Of a stretch of 64,000 nucleotides of DNA, positions 56,873 through 64,000 are shown piece after piece. The stretch's first letter is position 1. Each line of letters opens with the position of its first letter. Origin of the DNA: Photobacterium frigidiphilum (GTDB lineage: Bacteria > Pseudomonadota > Gammaproteobacteria > Enterobacterales > Vibrionaceae); assembly GCF_003025615.1 (NCBI RefSeq), contig NZ_PYMJ01000006.1:1-64000 (forward strand), written 5' to 3'. The translations under genes and the position numbers were made by a program. Under the pieces are notes generated by a model. It made no database searches and was not told the origin of the DNA. It saw only the letters and a program-made list of their open reading frames with translations.

Positions 56873-57802
56873 TTATTTAACACACGTTGTATATAAAAGC
56901 GCAGGCGGGCGATATTCATCATACTGACCACTTCGCAAATTTAACGTCTTTATTTCGTTGGTGATAGGATTGACGGATGAAGTCCAATAGCTGATTTCTG
57001 TTGGCCAGCGATATCGCATTAGGAGGTGTCTGCCATGGCTTTGTAGCAGTTCAATCTCTTCATATGTAGGAAGCCGTAATCCATAATTGCGACACCATTT
57101 TTGAGCGCTATTAATATTTATACGCGACCAATAGTTGTCTTGTTCATTGATGAACATTGGTGGCATATTTTCAGTCGAGTAAATATCTTTGGGCTGGTGA
57201 TACTGCAATCCATTAAATGTAAAAGAGTAAATAATCGAGTTAAGTACAACTCTATTTTCAACAAGCGTGTTTAGCTTGGGATTATTCGGTGCTTTGGATG
57301 GCGTTATTTGCGTATTTTTGGACTTTGATACGGTCTTTAATGTAGGCACCTTAACTAAACCAGATATTGTTTTTGTTGTTTGCCGTATGAATGTGCTTGT
57401 TATTTTTTGGGTTTCAAGTTGCTGTTTTGCCCCCATAGCCTTGATATGCGTCGAGTAGGGACCAATAAGGCAACGATACTTACCAGTATCTTCTATCAAA
57501 TAAGCATTGTCAGGAAATAAGAGGTTCACTTTTCGTGAAAAGCTTTTGTTTGGAATTGCGCTGCTGTAGTTACATTGAACCCAAAAACTACCAGTACTTG
57601 ATTTTGGTGTTTTCCCCCATAACCCAGCACCAATATCACAAGTATTGTTAAGTTGTTTCCACACGCTATTCGTCGTTGATATTTCAACTGTGCATAACGA
57701 ATTACCTGAAGGAGATATCGAGTTTGCTTTTGCTAGATTTACAAAGGGTAAGCAAGCAAATAATGAGCAGTAAACTGCAAAACGTCTAATGTTGCTAAGC
57801 AT
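56873..57802 (-). CDS. Exported SPOR-domain protein with a DUF1566-like C-terminus
   Basis: A 309-residue protein with a signal peptide to about residue 26 (NLAKA). Residues ~90-150 resemble a SPOR domain (YRCLIGPYSTHIKAMGAKQQLE), which binds peptidoglycan lacking side peptides. A basic Ser/Thr/Lys linker follows (~150-185). The last 110 residues look like a DUF1566/sulfatase-modifying-factor-type fold (WCRNYGLRLPTYEEIELL, then WPTEISYWTSS). At least six cysteines are scattered and may form disulfides. The combination is unusual and I know no characterised protein with it. It stands alone. Confidence 0.65.
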   Translation of the reverse strand: MLSNIRRFAVYCSLFACLPFVNLAKANSISPSGNSLCTVEISTTNSVWKQLNNTCDIGAGLWGKTPKSSTGSFWVQCNYSSAIPNKSFSRKVNLLFPDNAYLIEDTGKYRCLIGPYSTHIKAMGAKQQLETQKITSTFIRQTTKTISGLVKVPTLKTVSKSKNTQITPSKAPNNPKLNTLVENRVVLNSIIYSFTFNGLQYHQPKDIYSTENMPPMFINEQDNYWSRININSAQKWCRNYGLRLPTYEEIELLQSHGRHLLMRYRWPTEISYWTSSVNPITNEIKTLNLRSGQYDEYRPPALLYTTCVK

Positions 57803-57993
57803 ATCGGTCTACATGTAAATATTAAGAAATTCAATAATTGGACATATAGAAACACAAAAGTTGTCATTAATAAGTGAAATTTCTGCCAAAGAACGATTTT
57901 TTAATCATTTTATATATAATTTGCGCAGTCGAGCCAATAGTTAACAAAAAAAGTTTACAGCAAAGAGGAAGATACGTATTATCTGCCGCCTAC

Positions 57994-58084
57994 GGAGAGA
58001 TGGCTGAGTGGTCGAAAGCACCGGTCTTGAAAACCGGCAAGGGTTTATAGCCCTTCTAGGGTTCAAATCCCTATCTCTCCGCCA
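57994..58084 (+). tRNA. tRNA-Ser (TGA)
   Basis: A 91-base class II tRNA. The acceptor is GGAGAGA / TCTCTCC with encoded CCA, the anticodon TGA sits in CGGTCTTGAAAACCG, and the variable arm is long. The last 24 bases around its 3' end are repeated at 58255-58278. Confidence 0.97.
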
Positions 58085-58233
58085 CATTCAAAGAAACCGC
58101 TACTTTGTTAGCGGTTTTTTTACGTCTGGGTTTTACTAAATAAGATAGGGATGCAGAATCCTAGATTGGGTTCACCTGAGCGAAGCGAAAGCACATTGCC
58201 CGTGCCGAAGGTGCGAGAAGGCAATAGCCCGAA
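58083..58233 (+). repeat. tRNA-Ser 3' flank, duplicated unit copy A
   Basis: A 150-base unit: terminator hairpin, GATAGGGATGCAGAATCCTA, then small loops such as GAGCGAAGCGAAAGC and GTGCCGAAGGTGCGA. It recurs at 58373-58522 with few changes. Confidence 0.8.
58094..58121 (+). terminator. Terminator of tRNA-Ser
   Basis: AACCGCTA / TTAGCGGTT stem and seven T. A diverged copy of the same hairpin recurs about 290 bases downstream in the duplicated flank. Confidence 0.85.
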
Positions 58234-58254
58234 GGGTACGAGCTTGCGAGTAAT

Positions 58255-58278
58255 AAATCCCTATCTCTCCGCCACATT
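58255..58278 (+). repeat. tRNA-Ser 3'-end duplicate
   Basis: An exact 24-base copy of the tRNA-Ser 3' end and adjoining flank (58065-58088). It is followed by its own terminator. This resembles the attachment-site scar left beside a tRNA, or an unequal tandem duplication. Confidence 0.7.
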
Positions 58279-58281
58279 TAG

Positions 58282-58313
58282 AAAAGGGCGCTGACTTATC
58301 AGCGCCCTTTTTG
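58282..58313 (+). terminator. Terminator behind the duplicated tRNA-Ser end
   Basis: AAAGGGCGCTGA / TCAGCGCCCTTT stem and T run. Confidence 0.88.
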
Positions 58314-58372
58314 CTTCTAGCATTTGTGGCTAGAGGTATTTGTGCCAAATCCGCCTTACCCAGAACACTCCA

Positions 58373-58522
58373 CCATATTCAAAGAAACCGCTACATTGTT
58401 AGCGGTTTTCTTACGTATGGGCTTTACCAAATAAGATAGGGATGCAGAATCCTAGATTGGGTTCTCCTGAGCGAAGCGAAAGCACATTGTCTGTGCCGAA
58501 GGTGCGAAAAGGCAACAGCCCA
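58373..58522 (+). repeat. tRNA-Ser 3' flank, duplicated unit copy B
   Basis: Matches copy A (58083-58233) across its length, with scattered substitutions. No tRNA precedes it. Confidence 0.8.
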
Positions 58523-58541
58523 TATGAAGGTACAATACAAA

Positions 58542-58570
58542 GAAAACCCAGATCTTTCGATCTGGGTTTT
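58542..58570. terminator. Bidirectional terminator before the di-heme protein gene end
   Basis: AAAACCCAGATC / GATCTGGGTTTT perfect stem with a TTTC loop. It ends the minus-strand di-heme gene. Confidence 0.88.
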
Positions 58571-58596
58571 GTTGCTTTAAGTTTTTCGTAGGGGAA

Positions 58597-60897
58597 TTAG
58601 TTCACTGTTACAGTGACTGTTGCTACGTTTGAAGTATTACCGTTTGCATCATTAACAGTGTAGTTAAAGGTAAATGTTCCTTTTCTTTTAGCAAAGTACG
58701 ATATCGTACCGTCATTTCTGACTGTGATAGCTGCTTTACTTGATGCTGGAAGGTTAGTAGCAACAACTGTTTTAGCATCGATAGCTGCACCATTAACTAC
58801 GTCATTATCAAGCACTCGAAGGGTGATTGTTCTATAACGTTTTGTTGTCGCATAGTCGTCTACCGCATCAGGTGAAAGGTCTTCTGCTTCTTCTAAGAAT
58901 CCAACCAATGCTGGTAGATTTTTAGCTGTTCTACCTTGCGCACCCACTTTAGGAATTTCTAACCATTCATCAACTGCTAGACCATCGCCGCGATCTGATG
59001 CAGAGTTCTCATCATCAGGGTGACCGATTGCTACAAATAGCTGTGGGCGATCAAATGGTGCTGCCTCCCAACGAACACGGTCATCAGTTAGTGATTTTAA
59101 GAAGGCAACAAGGTTGGCTTGCTCTTCGTATGATAGTTCTAAGCTATTTATATCAGGGTCTAGGTTAGAATCGTGAGATCCAAAGCCTGATGTATTATGT
59201 GTATCAGTACCTTGGCGGTTACCACCTCGGTTATAAAATTCAACAACTTGCTCTAGGGTTGCCATACCACCATTGTGCATATAAGGTGCCGTTAGTTCTA
59301 CATTTCGTAGACCCGGTACTTTAAATGCGCCATCTACTGCGTTAGGTTCATACGCTGTGAGCGGTACGCCTGGGTTAACTTCGAACGTATCTGGATCTAC
59401 CTCAAAATCGTCTGGTGCATTACCGCCACCGGCTACAACCTGAGCTTGACGTGTGAAGGATAGAGGGTGTCCAAATGGTCCATCAGCACCTACACCCAAG
59501 TCTTCTTCAGATGGGCGAACACCAATGTTGTAGAATCCATTATCGTAAGCAGCTGGAAGCTGGTTGCCCATAAGCATACGTTCAACTAAACCATCTTCTT
59601 CGTTTTCTGGTACAAGGTGAGTCGCAGCTTTCGAAAACTCAGGACCGCTGTGACAGTTTGCACATTTACCTTTTCCAAGGAAGATGCCCATACCTGCCTG
59701 TTCAGCACTGGTTAATTCACTAGAAGCACCGTCCATAAAGCGGTCGAATCGAGAATCATCTGAAATCAATGTACTTTCATACATTTGGATTGCTAGCCCC
59801 CAGAATAATGAAAAGTTCATTTCAAACTGGTTATAGCCATCGTCTGACTTATATGGGCTCTTCCAATAACCGTCTTGGAAGGCATCAATAATCAGTTTAC
59901 GGTAATCAACCATTAAACCTTTGCCACCAAATACAGCTGATGAACCAAGCACACTATCGGTAGGGTCGACTTCCTGTAATGCGAGCGGCTTAAGTTTTAG
60001 CATTTTACGACCAAGTTCTTTAAATGACTTTCCGCCACAAGACATTTCGAAATCACTTAAAGGAGGACCAACAGCCTGTGATGCTGCACTTGAGTTAATT
60101 AGATTAACTTCTTCAAGGGTTGTACTGCTTGTTGATTGGTTATAATAAACAACTCGTGCGTTTTCATTTCGACGACCAAATGGGTCTACACCATTAAATA
60201 CATTATTTGCACGACCATCCCAAAAGTTTCTGAAGTTAAAAATTGCGTTGATCATGGTAGGTGTATTACGTGGTTCAACTTTTCGACTACCTACATTCGC
60301 AACATGGTATATATCATCTACTTTGTCGCAATTTTCAATGCCATCAGTAAAGTCATTATATTCCTTAACAATATTTAATCCATTAAAGTGACTATTAAAT
60401 ATACCCTGGGAGGACGTTACATCATCGGTTTCAAATAAAATTCCAGAATTGCGATTTTTAGGGTCATTAAACTGGGTAAATGGGTAATCATCAAGTGTAA
60501 GGGTGTAATTAGGGCCACCACTACCGCCAGATTTAGTTGAGTTGAATACCTCTCTTTTATTTGGATCCGTGTGGTTTAAACCAGGGCTAAGTTGGTTTCT
60601 ATCCCGGGGATCCGCACCAGCACTGAAGTGACAACTACCACAGCTTTGTCCTTCGCTACCTGTTTGCATATCCCAGAATAGGGCTTTACCTAGCTTAATA
60701 GCAGCATTCTTATTCTTGATATATTTTTCAATGCCTGGAACTGCAGCTGGTTCTATTCCTTTTAATGAACCAATAGATGGAGGTTCAACAACAACTGGCT
60801 CTACTGAATAAACATACCCTGTCGATAAGCCAAATATAGTTGTAGCTGCTATCACAGCACCGAGCCGTGAACGTCTTTTATTCGTTCTATTACTCAT
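58597..60897 (-). CDS. Exported di-heme cytochrome c peroxidase / MauG-like protein with C-terminal Ig-like domain
   Basis: A 766-residue protein. It has an N-terminal signal or anchor (about residues 9-31). Heme site 1 is C86-GS-C89-H90 and heme site 2 is C412-AN-C415-H416. A peroxidase/MauG fold spans to about 610. A linker and a beta-rich cadherin- or Ig-like domain at ~670-766 (DDYATTKRYRTITLRVLDND, then FNYTVNDANGNTSN) complete it. It should act in the periplasm or outside, reducing peroxide or oxidising a partner. The C-terminal domain and the position between two chitinase genes are unusual for the family. Substrate unknown. Confidence 0.88.
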   Translation of the reverse strand: MSNRTNKRRSRLGAVIAATTIFGLSTGYVYSVEPVVVEPPSIGSLKGIEPAAVPGIEKYIKNKNAAIKLGKALFWDMQTGSEGQSCGSCHFSAGADPRDRNQLSPGLNHTDPNKREVFNSTKSGGSGGPNYTLTLDDYPFTQFNDPKNRNSGILFETDDVTSSQGIFNSHFNGLNIVKEYNDFTDGIENCDKVDDIYHVANVGSRKVEPRNTPTMINAIFNFRNFWDGRANNVFNGVDPFGRRNENARVVYYNQSTSSTTLEEVNLINSSAASQAVGPPLSDFEMSCGGKSFKELGRKMLKLKPLALQEVDPTDSVLGSSAVFGGKGLMVDYRKLIIDAFQDGYWKSPYKSDDGYNQFEMNFSLFWGLAIQMYESTLISDDSRFDRFMDGASSELTSAEQAGMGIFLGKGKCANCHSGPEFSKAATHLVPENEEDGLVERMLMGNQLPAAYDNGFYNIGVRPSEEDLGVGADGPFGHPLSFTRQAQVVAGGGNAPDDFEVDPDTFEVNPGVPLTAYEPNAVDGAFKVPGLRNVELTAPYMHNGGMATLEQVVEFYNRGGNRQGTDTHNTSGFGSHDSNLDPDINSLELSYEEQANLVAFLKSLTDDRVRWEAAPFDRPQLFVAIGHPDDENSASDRGDGLAVDEWLEIPKVGAQGRTAKNLPALVGFLEEAEDLSPDAVDDYATTKRYRTITLRVLDNDVVNGAAIDAKTVVATNLPASSKAAITVRNDGTISYFAKRKGTFTFNYTVNDANGNTSNVATVTVTVN

Positions 60898-61368
60898 TAC
60901 GCGCTCCTAGTGTTTTAATTTTATTTTTAACACAATTAACAATGGTCGAGTTTTATTCCTTGCCAATTAATAATGAGTGATAAATGTAAAAACTATTTAT
61001 CATTTTTGCGATATCATTATAAATATAAAATATAGTGTTTTTATGTTTGATTTTTTGGTTTCTAAAGTGAGAAATTAAATTGAAAGTAATATTTTTTATA
61101 TTCTAATTATTATTGGTGAGTTATATTTCTTTGTGTGAGTATATTTGTTTAACGTGAGAATTTATCATGTTAAAGATTGAGTGTTGTAAATATGACACTA
61201 ATCTTAATTTATATGAGGATAATGATTTTATTGTTGAAACTTAATTCTTATTAATAGTATTAGTATCAAAGATGCCCTCTACCATCATGGTAGAGGGGAT
61301 TTATAGTAAACGAAAAATAACCGACACTTATTATGGCTTTTTTCCGCTGTTGTTATTTCCTATTGCTG
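60898..61368. other. 471-base gap between chitinase 2 and the di-heme protein gene
   Basis: AT-rich with no gene seen. It holds the di-heme gene promoter and, at 61274-61298, an inverted repeat behind the chitinase. Confidence 0.4.
61274..61298 (-). terminator. Inverted repeat behind chitinase 2
   Basis: CCCTCTACCAT / ATGGTAGAGGG perfect eleven-base stem, about 70 bases past the stop. The T content after it on the minus strand is moderate. Confidence 0.6.
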
Positions 61369-63912
61369 CTATTTTCCGTTCATTGCCTTTAGCTTGTCAC
61401 CAACAGGGCCTGAAAAATTATAACCATCATGTTCATCCCAATTGATAGACCATGTCATCACCCCACCAAAATTTGGATAGAGTTTAGTGGGTGAAATGGT
61501 TCCGCAGCTTGTACCAAGCGTTAGACAGTCAAGGGCATTAACAATGTTTTGAGTCGGAGCTTGCCCTGAATTGGCAGAGCTTGGGCCAGATGGTAAACCA
61601 ATAGCGACTTGATCGTCGCGCAATGGTTGGAACATGGTACCGTTTGCTAGTTCAAAGCCTTCAACCAGCATACGTGAAGATGCAACCATCATATCAACAG
61701 AGCCTTCAGGGGCAATACCTGAAGTATAAGGGTTGGCTAACCCGCCATTATTGTATAGTTGTACGTGTAATAGGTTAAGCATGTCGCGGAGTTGATCTAT
61801 TATAGGGATGTATGCCCCCCAAATTCCGGAATAGGCTATCATGCCACCTTGAACATAAGGATGTTCGGGTGCCATTGTTAGGTACATATCACCACCAATA
61901 TTGGTTTCGATCTGTTTTAGTGCCAGCGGTAGACGAGCTTGAATTTGAGTACCGTGAAGTAGGTTTGAGCCACTTTCAAGGTCAATATCTAAACCGTCAA
62001 ATCCCCACTCTAGAATGATAGAAGTTAAGCTGCTGACAAAATTGGCTTCGTCGGTACCGTTATTAAGCGTGATAGTGCCTTCTGCGCCACCAAGAGATAG
62101 AACAATAACCTTTCCTTGAGCTTGTAACTCACGTATATCTTGTTTAAATAACTCAGGGCTTAATGCCGGGCAGGTGCTGTGTATATCTCCAGCATAGAGA
62201 TTGAAATGAACAGTACCATTGCTATTACGGTCATTATCAGCAAAAGCTATATCGATGATATCCCAAGCGGGTGAAATGTCGCGTAAACGAATAGGGCAAC
62301 CAGCACCATTTACAAAATTATGCCAGTAACCTATAAGCTGATGTTTTGTCGCAGACTGTTCGACAACTTTTACCGTGGCGGCCGTTGATAGTGCGGTGCT
62401 GCCTTGGGTATCGGTTACAAGCGCTGTTACGGTGTAACTACCTGCTGAGCCTGCCGTCCAATTCGCAGAATATGGCTGGGTAGTATCTGTGGCAACCACA
62501 TTACCGTTGACCAAAAAGTCCACTTGTTGAATGGCACTATTGAGTGATGATGCCGTAGCTGAAAGATTAAAGGCTTTACCCAAGCTGACAGTGGTGCCAC
62601 TGGTTGGTGAGGTTAAGCTGGTCACTAATGCTTGGTCACTTACACTAACTAATATCGATGATTCCGCACTGTTGCCTTCGTTGTCGGTTGCGATTGCCTT
62701 CAATGAGGTTTCACCAAGCTCTACTGCTAACCAATTCAGAGAGTATGGGGCAGTAGTATCAATTCCCAAGTCTGTATTGCCTGCAAAAAAGTGTACTTGA
62801 TTTATTGTACCGTCGGCATCCGTTGCTGTGGCTTGAATTTCGACGTCACTACCGGCAAGAACAATGCTGTTATCTGCTGGTGATGTAATATTAACTTCAG
62901 GAACGATAGCGCAAATGCCTAAGTCACTCCAAGCGTCAGTCCAGTACAACCCATTGCCTGGTTCATAAGCCCAAGATGAATCAGATGAGCACCAACCAGC
63001 TATTTCACAGCGATATTTGTTATTCAGGTTTTGAACCGTATCACCTGTACCATAACTGTTTCCCGCAGTGTAGGCCGATACACCTGCACAGCCGCCACCA
63101 ACAGAACCACCTGCAATAGCAACGGTGATAACTTCACTGAATGTTGTGGCATTCTCGTTATCGGTTGCTTTTGCTTTGAAGGTTTTCACTCCTTCTATAG
63201 CGGTCCATGAGTATTCGTATGGGGTGCTATTATCGCTACCAATGAGCAGGTCATTAACATAGAAATCGATTTGCGAGATTGATCCATCTTCATCGGAAGC
63301 ATTAGCAGTAACTGATACGCTATCACCAGCGGTAATTTGAGAGGACGGTGTTGGGCTAGTTAGGCTTACAGCGGGCGGTAAATTGTTGGTGGCACTAACG
63401 ATACTGATTGCTACATTGTGGCTTGTGCTCGCCCCTTGGTTGTCGGTAACACGTGCTTCAATATTGTAATTACCGACCACAGAAACCCAATCCAAAGTGT
63501 ATGGAGAAACGGAAACAGTGCCGAGAGATTGAGTACCTAAGAGAAATTCAACATTGTCGACACTGCCATCAAGGTCACTGGCTGTTGCCGTTAATACAAC
63601 GACATCATTTGCCGTAAATTGTGCATTGTTGAGAGGAGAGGTAACCGTAACGATGGGGGGCTGATTACCTGGGTTACCACTGCAATTACCGATATTTGTC
63701 CATTCTTGCCCCGGACCAGAATGGTTTGCTGGGTCATTACCTTGGCTCCACCAATTCGCTTGATAAGCGATGGCACTACTTTGTATTTTGGTTCCGCCAT
63801 TGTATGCGGTGTCTTGTTCCCAACTGGCGAGTTGAGAGCAATCTACGGCATAGGCTTGACCCATGACGCTAAAACTGGCGATTAGCGAGCATGTTATTAA
63901 CGATTTTTTCAT
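61369..63912 (-). CDS. Modular exported chitinase (GH18, ChiD-like barrel)
   Basis: An 847-residue secreted enzyme. It has a signal peptide to about residue 22 (QAYA) and a CBM5/12-like domain (YQANWWSQG). Two Ig-like repeats follow (about 85-270). A second carbohydrate-binding-like domain comes next (about 280-335; NLNNKYRCEIAGWCSS), then two further Ig-like repeats. The GH18 barrel is C-terminal (~530-845), with the catalytic DGLDIDLE at 639-646, acid E646. It belongs to the shorter ChiD-type barrel, unlike the one at 40595. It cleaves chitin outside the cell. AGGGACATTATT precedes the start. Confidence 0.93.
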   Translation of the reverse strand: MKKSLITCSLIASFSVMGQAYAVDCSQLASWEQDTAYNGGTKIQSSAIAYQANWWSQGNDPANHSGPGQEWTNIGNCSGNPGNQPPIVTVTSPLNNAQFTANDVVVLTATASDLDGSVDNVEFLLGTQSLGTVSVSPYTLDWVSVVGNYNIEARVTDNQGASTSHNVAISIVSATNNLPPAVSLTSPTPSSQITAGDSVSVTANASDEDGSISQIDFYVNDLLIGSDNSTPYEYSWTAIEGVKTFKAKATDNENATTFSEVITVAIAGGSVGGGCAGVSAYTAGNSYGTGDTVQNLNNKYRCEIAGWCSSDSSWAYEPGNGLYWTDAWSDLGICAIVPEVNITSPADNSIVLAGSDVEIQATATDADGTINQVHFFAGNTDLGIDTTAPYSLNWLAVELGETSLKAIATDNEGNSAESSILVSVSDQALVTSLTSPTSGTTVSLGKAFNLSATASSLNSAIQQVDFLVNGNVVATDTTQPYSANWTAGSAGSYTVTALVTDTQGSTALSTAATVKVVEQSATKHQLIGYWHNFVNGAGCPIRLRDISPAWDIIDIAFADNDRNSNGTVHFNLYAGDIHSTCPALSPELFKQDIRELQAQGKVIVLSLGGAEGTITLNNGTDEANFVSSLTSIILEWGFDGLDIDLESGSNLLHGTQIQARLPLALKQIETNIGGDMYLTMAPEHPYVQGGMIAYSGIWGAYIPIIDQLRDMLNLLHVQLYNNGGLANPYTSGIAPEGSVDMMVASSRMLVEGFELANGTMFQPLRDDQVAIGLPSGPSSANSGQAPTQNIVNALDCLTLGTSCGTISPTKLYPNFGGVMTWSINWDEHDGYNFSGPVGDKLKAMNGK

Positions 63913-64000
63913 AATAATGTCCCTATCAATATATTTCAGAGTGAAAGATAAAGGTTGCAGTTTGTTTTACCATTGATCATTAGGTCGATAAGAATAAAAA

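Noticed and set aside
1-64000. CRISPR arrays, insertion sequences or toxin-antitoxin pairs
   Set aside because: No regularly spaced repeats, transposase motifs or typical small gene pairs were found on reading both strands.

Overview
The window looks like a chromosomal segment of a marine gammaproteobacterium of the Vibrionaceae, most likely Photobacterium. This is inferred from four things. Base composition is AT-rich by eye. The norspermidine pathway has the fused aminotransferase/decarboxylase typical of vibrios. There are repeated tRNA clusters and two modular chitinases. An rlmI-acyP-tusE-yccA gene neighbourhood is present, as in enteric bacteria and vibrios. No phage genes, transposases, integrases, CRISPR arrays or rRNA genes were seen.

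Layout. 1-160: 3' end of a tRNA-Gly, its terminator and a tRNA remnant, all repeated near 8.5 kb. 168-1190: an orphan PTS-type membrane protein. 2338-7882: a three-gene norspermidine operon. 8091-20021: three paralogous tRNA clusters (Cys-Leu-Gly; Leu plus a broken Gly; Leu-Cys), separated by a D-lactate dehydrogenase / lactate permease / LysR block, a receiver-TPR response regulator, a Crp-like regulator with adenosine deaminase, and a ferredoxin fragment. 20120-21097: a GNAT acetyltransferase and a 47-residue Cys-rich protein.

21139-31781 reads as a neutral-lipid (wax ester) locus: CoA hydrolase/transferase, phasin, wax ester synthase/DGAT, acyl-CoA-binding protein, fatty acyl-CoA reductase, GMC alcohol oxidoreductase and lipase-like hydrolase. 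Together they could make acyl-CoA into fatty alcohol and wax ester, coat the inclusion, and mobilise it again. The wax synthase carries a C-terminal tail resembling the coiled coil of the phasin encoded just upstream.

31887-35829 is an arsenate resistance locus of the GAPDH/ArsJ type: an ArsC-ArsR fusion, a small protein phosphatase, an arsenate-linked GAPDH and the ArsJ exporter. Two matching dyad sites lie upstream of the fusion gene and of the GAPDH gene. 35965-40110 holds a HAD phosphatase, a small conserved protein, alanine dehydrogenase and an L,D-transpeptidase-like protein.

40595-51615 holds a large chitinase, a degenerate EAL-HDOD protein, and a block (DUF2057, TauE/SafE permease, rlmI, a chemotaxis receptor, acyP, tusE, yccA) that partly matches the E. 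coli ycc region. 52001-56267 is the aapJQMP amino-acid ABC transporter operon. 56873-57802 is a SPOR-type exported protein. A tRNA-Ser with duplicated 3' flanks follows, then a di-heme peroxidase-like protein and a second chitinase that closes the window.
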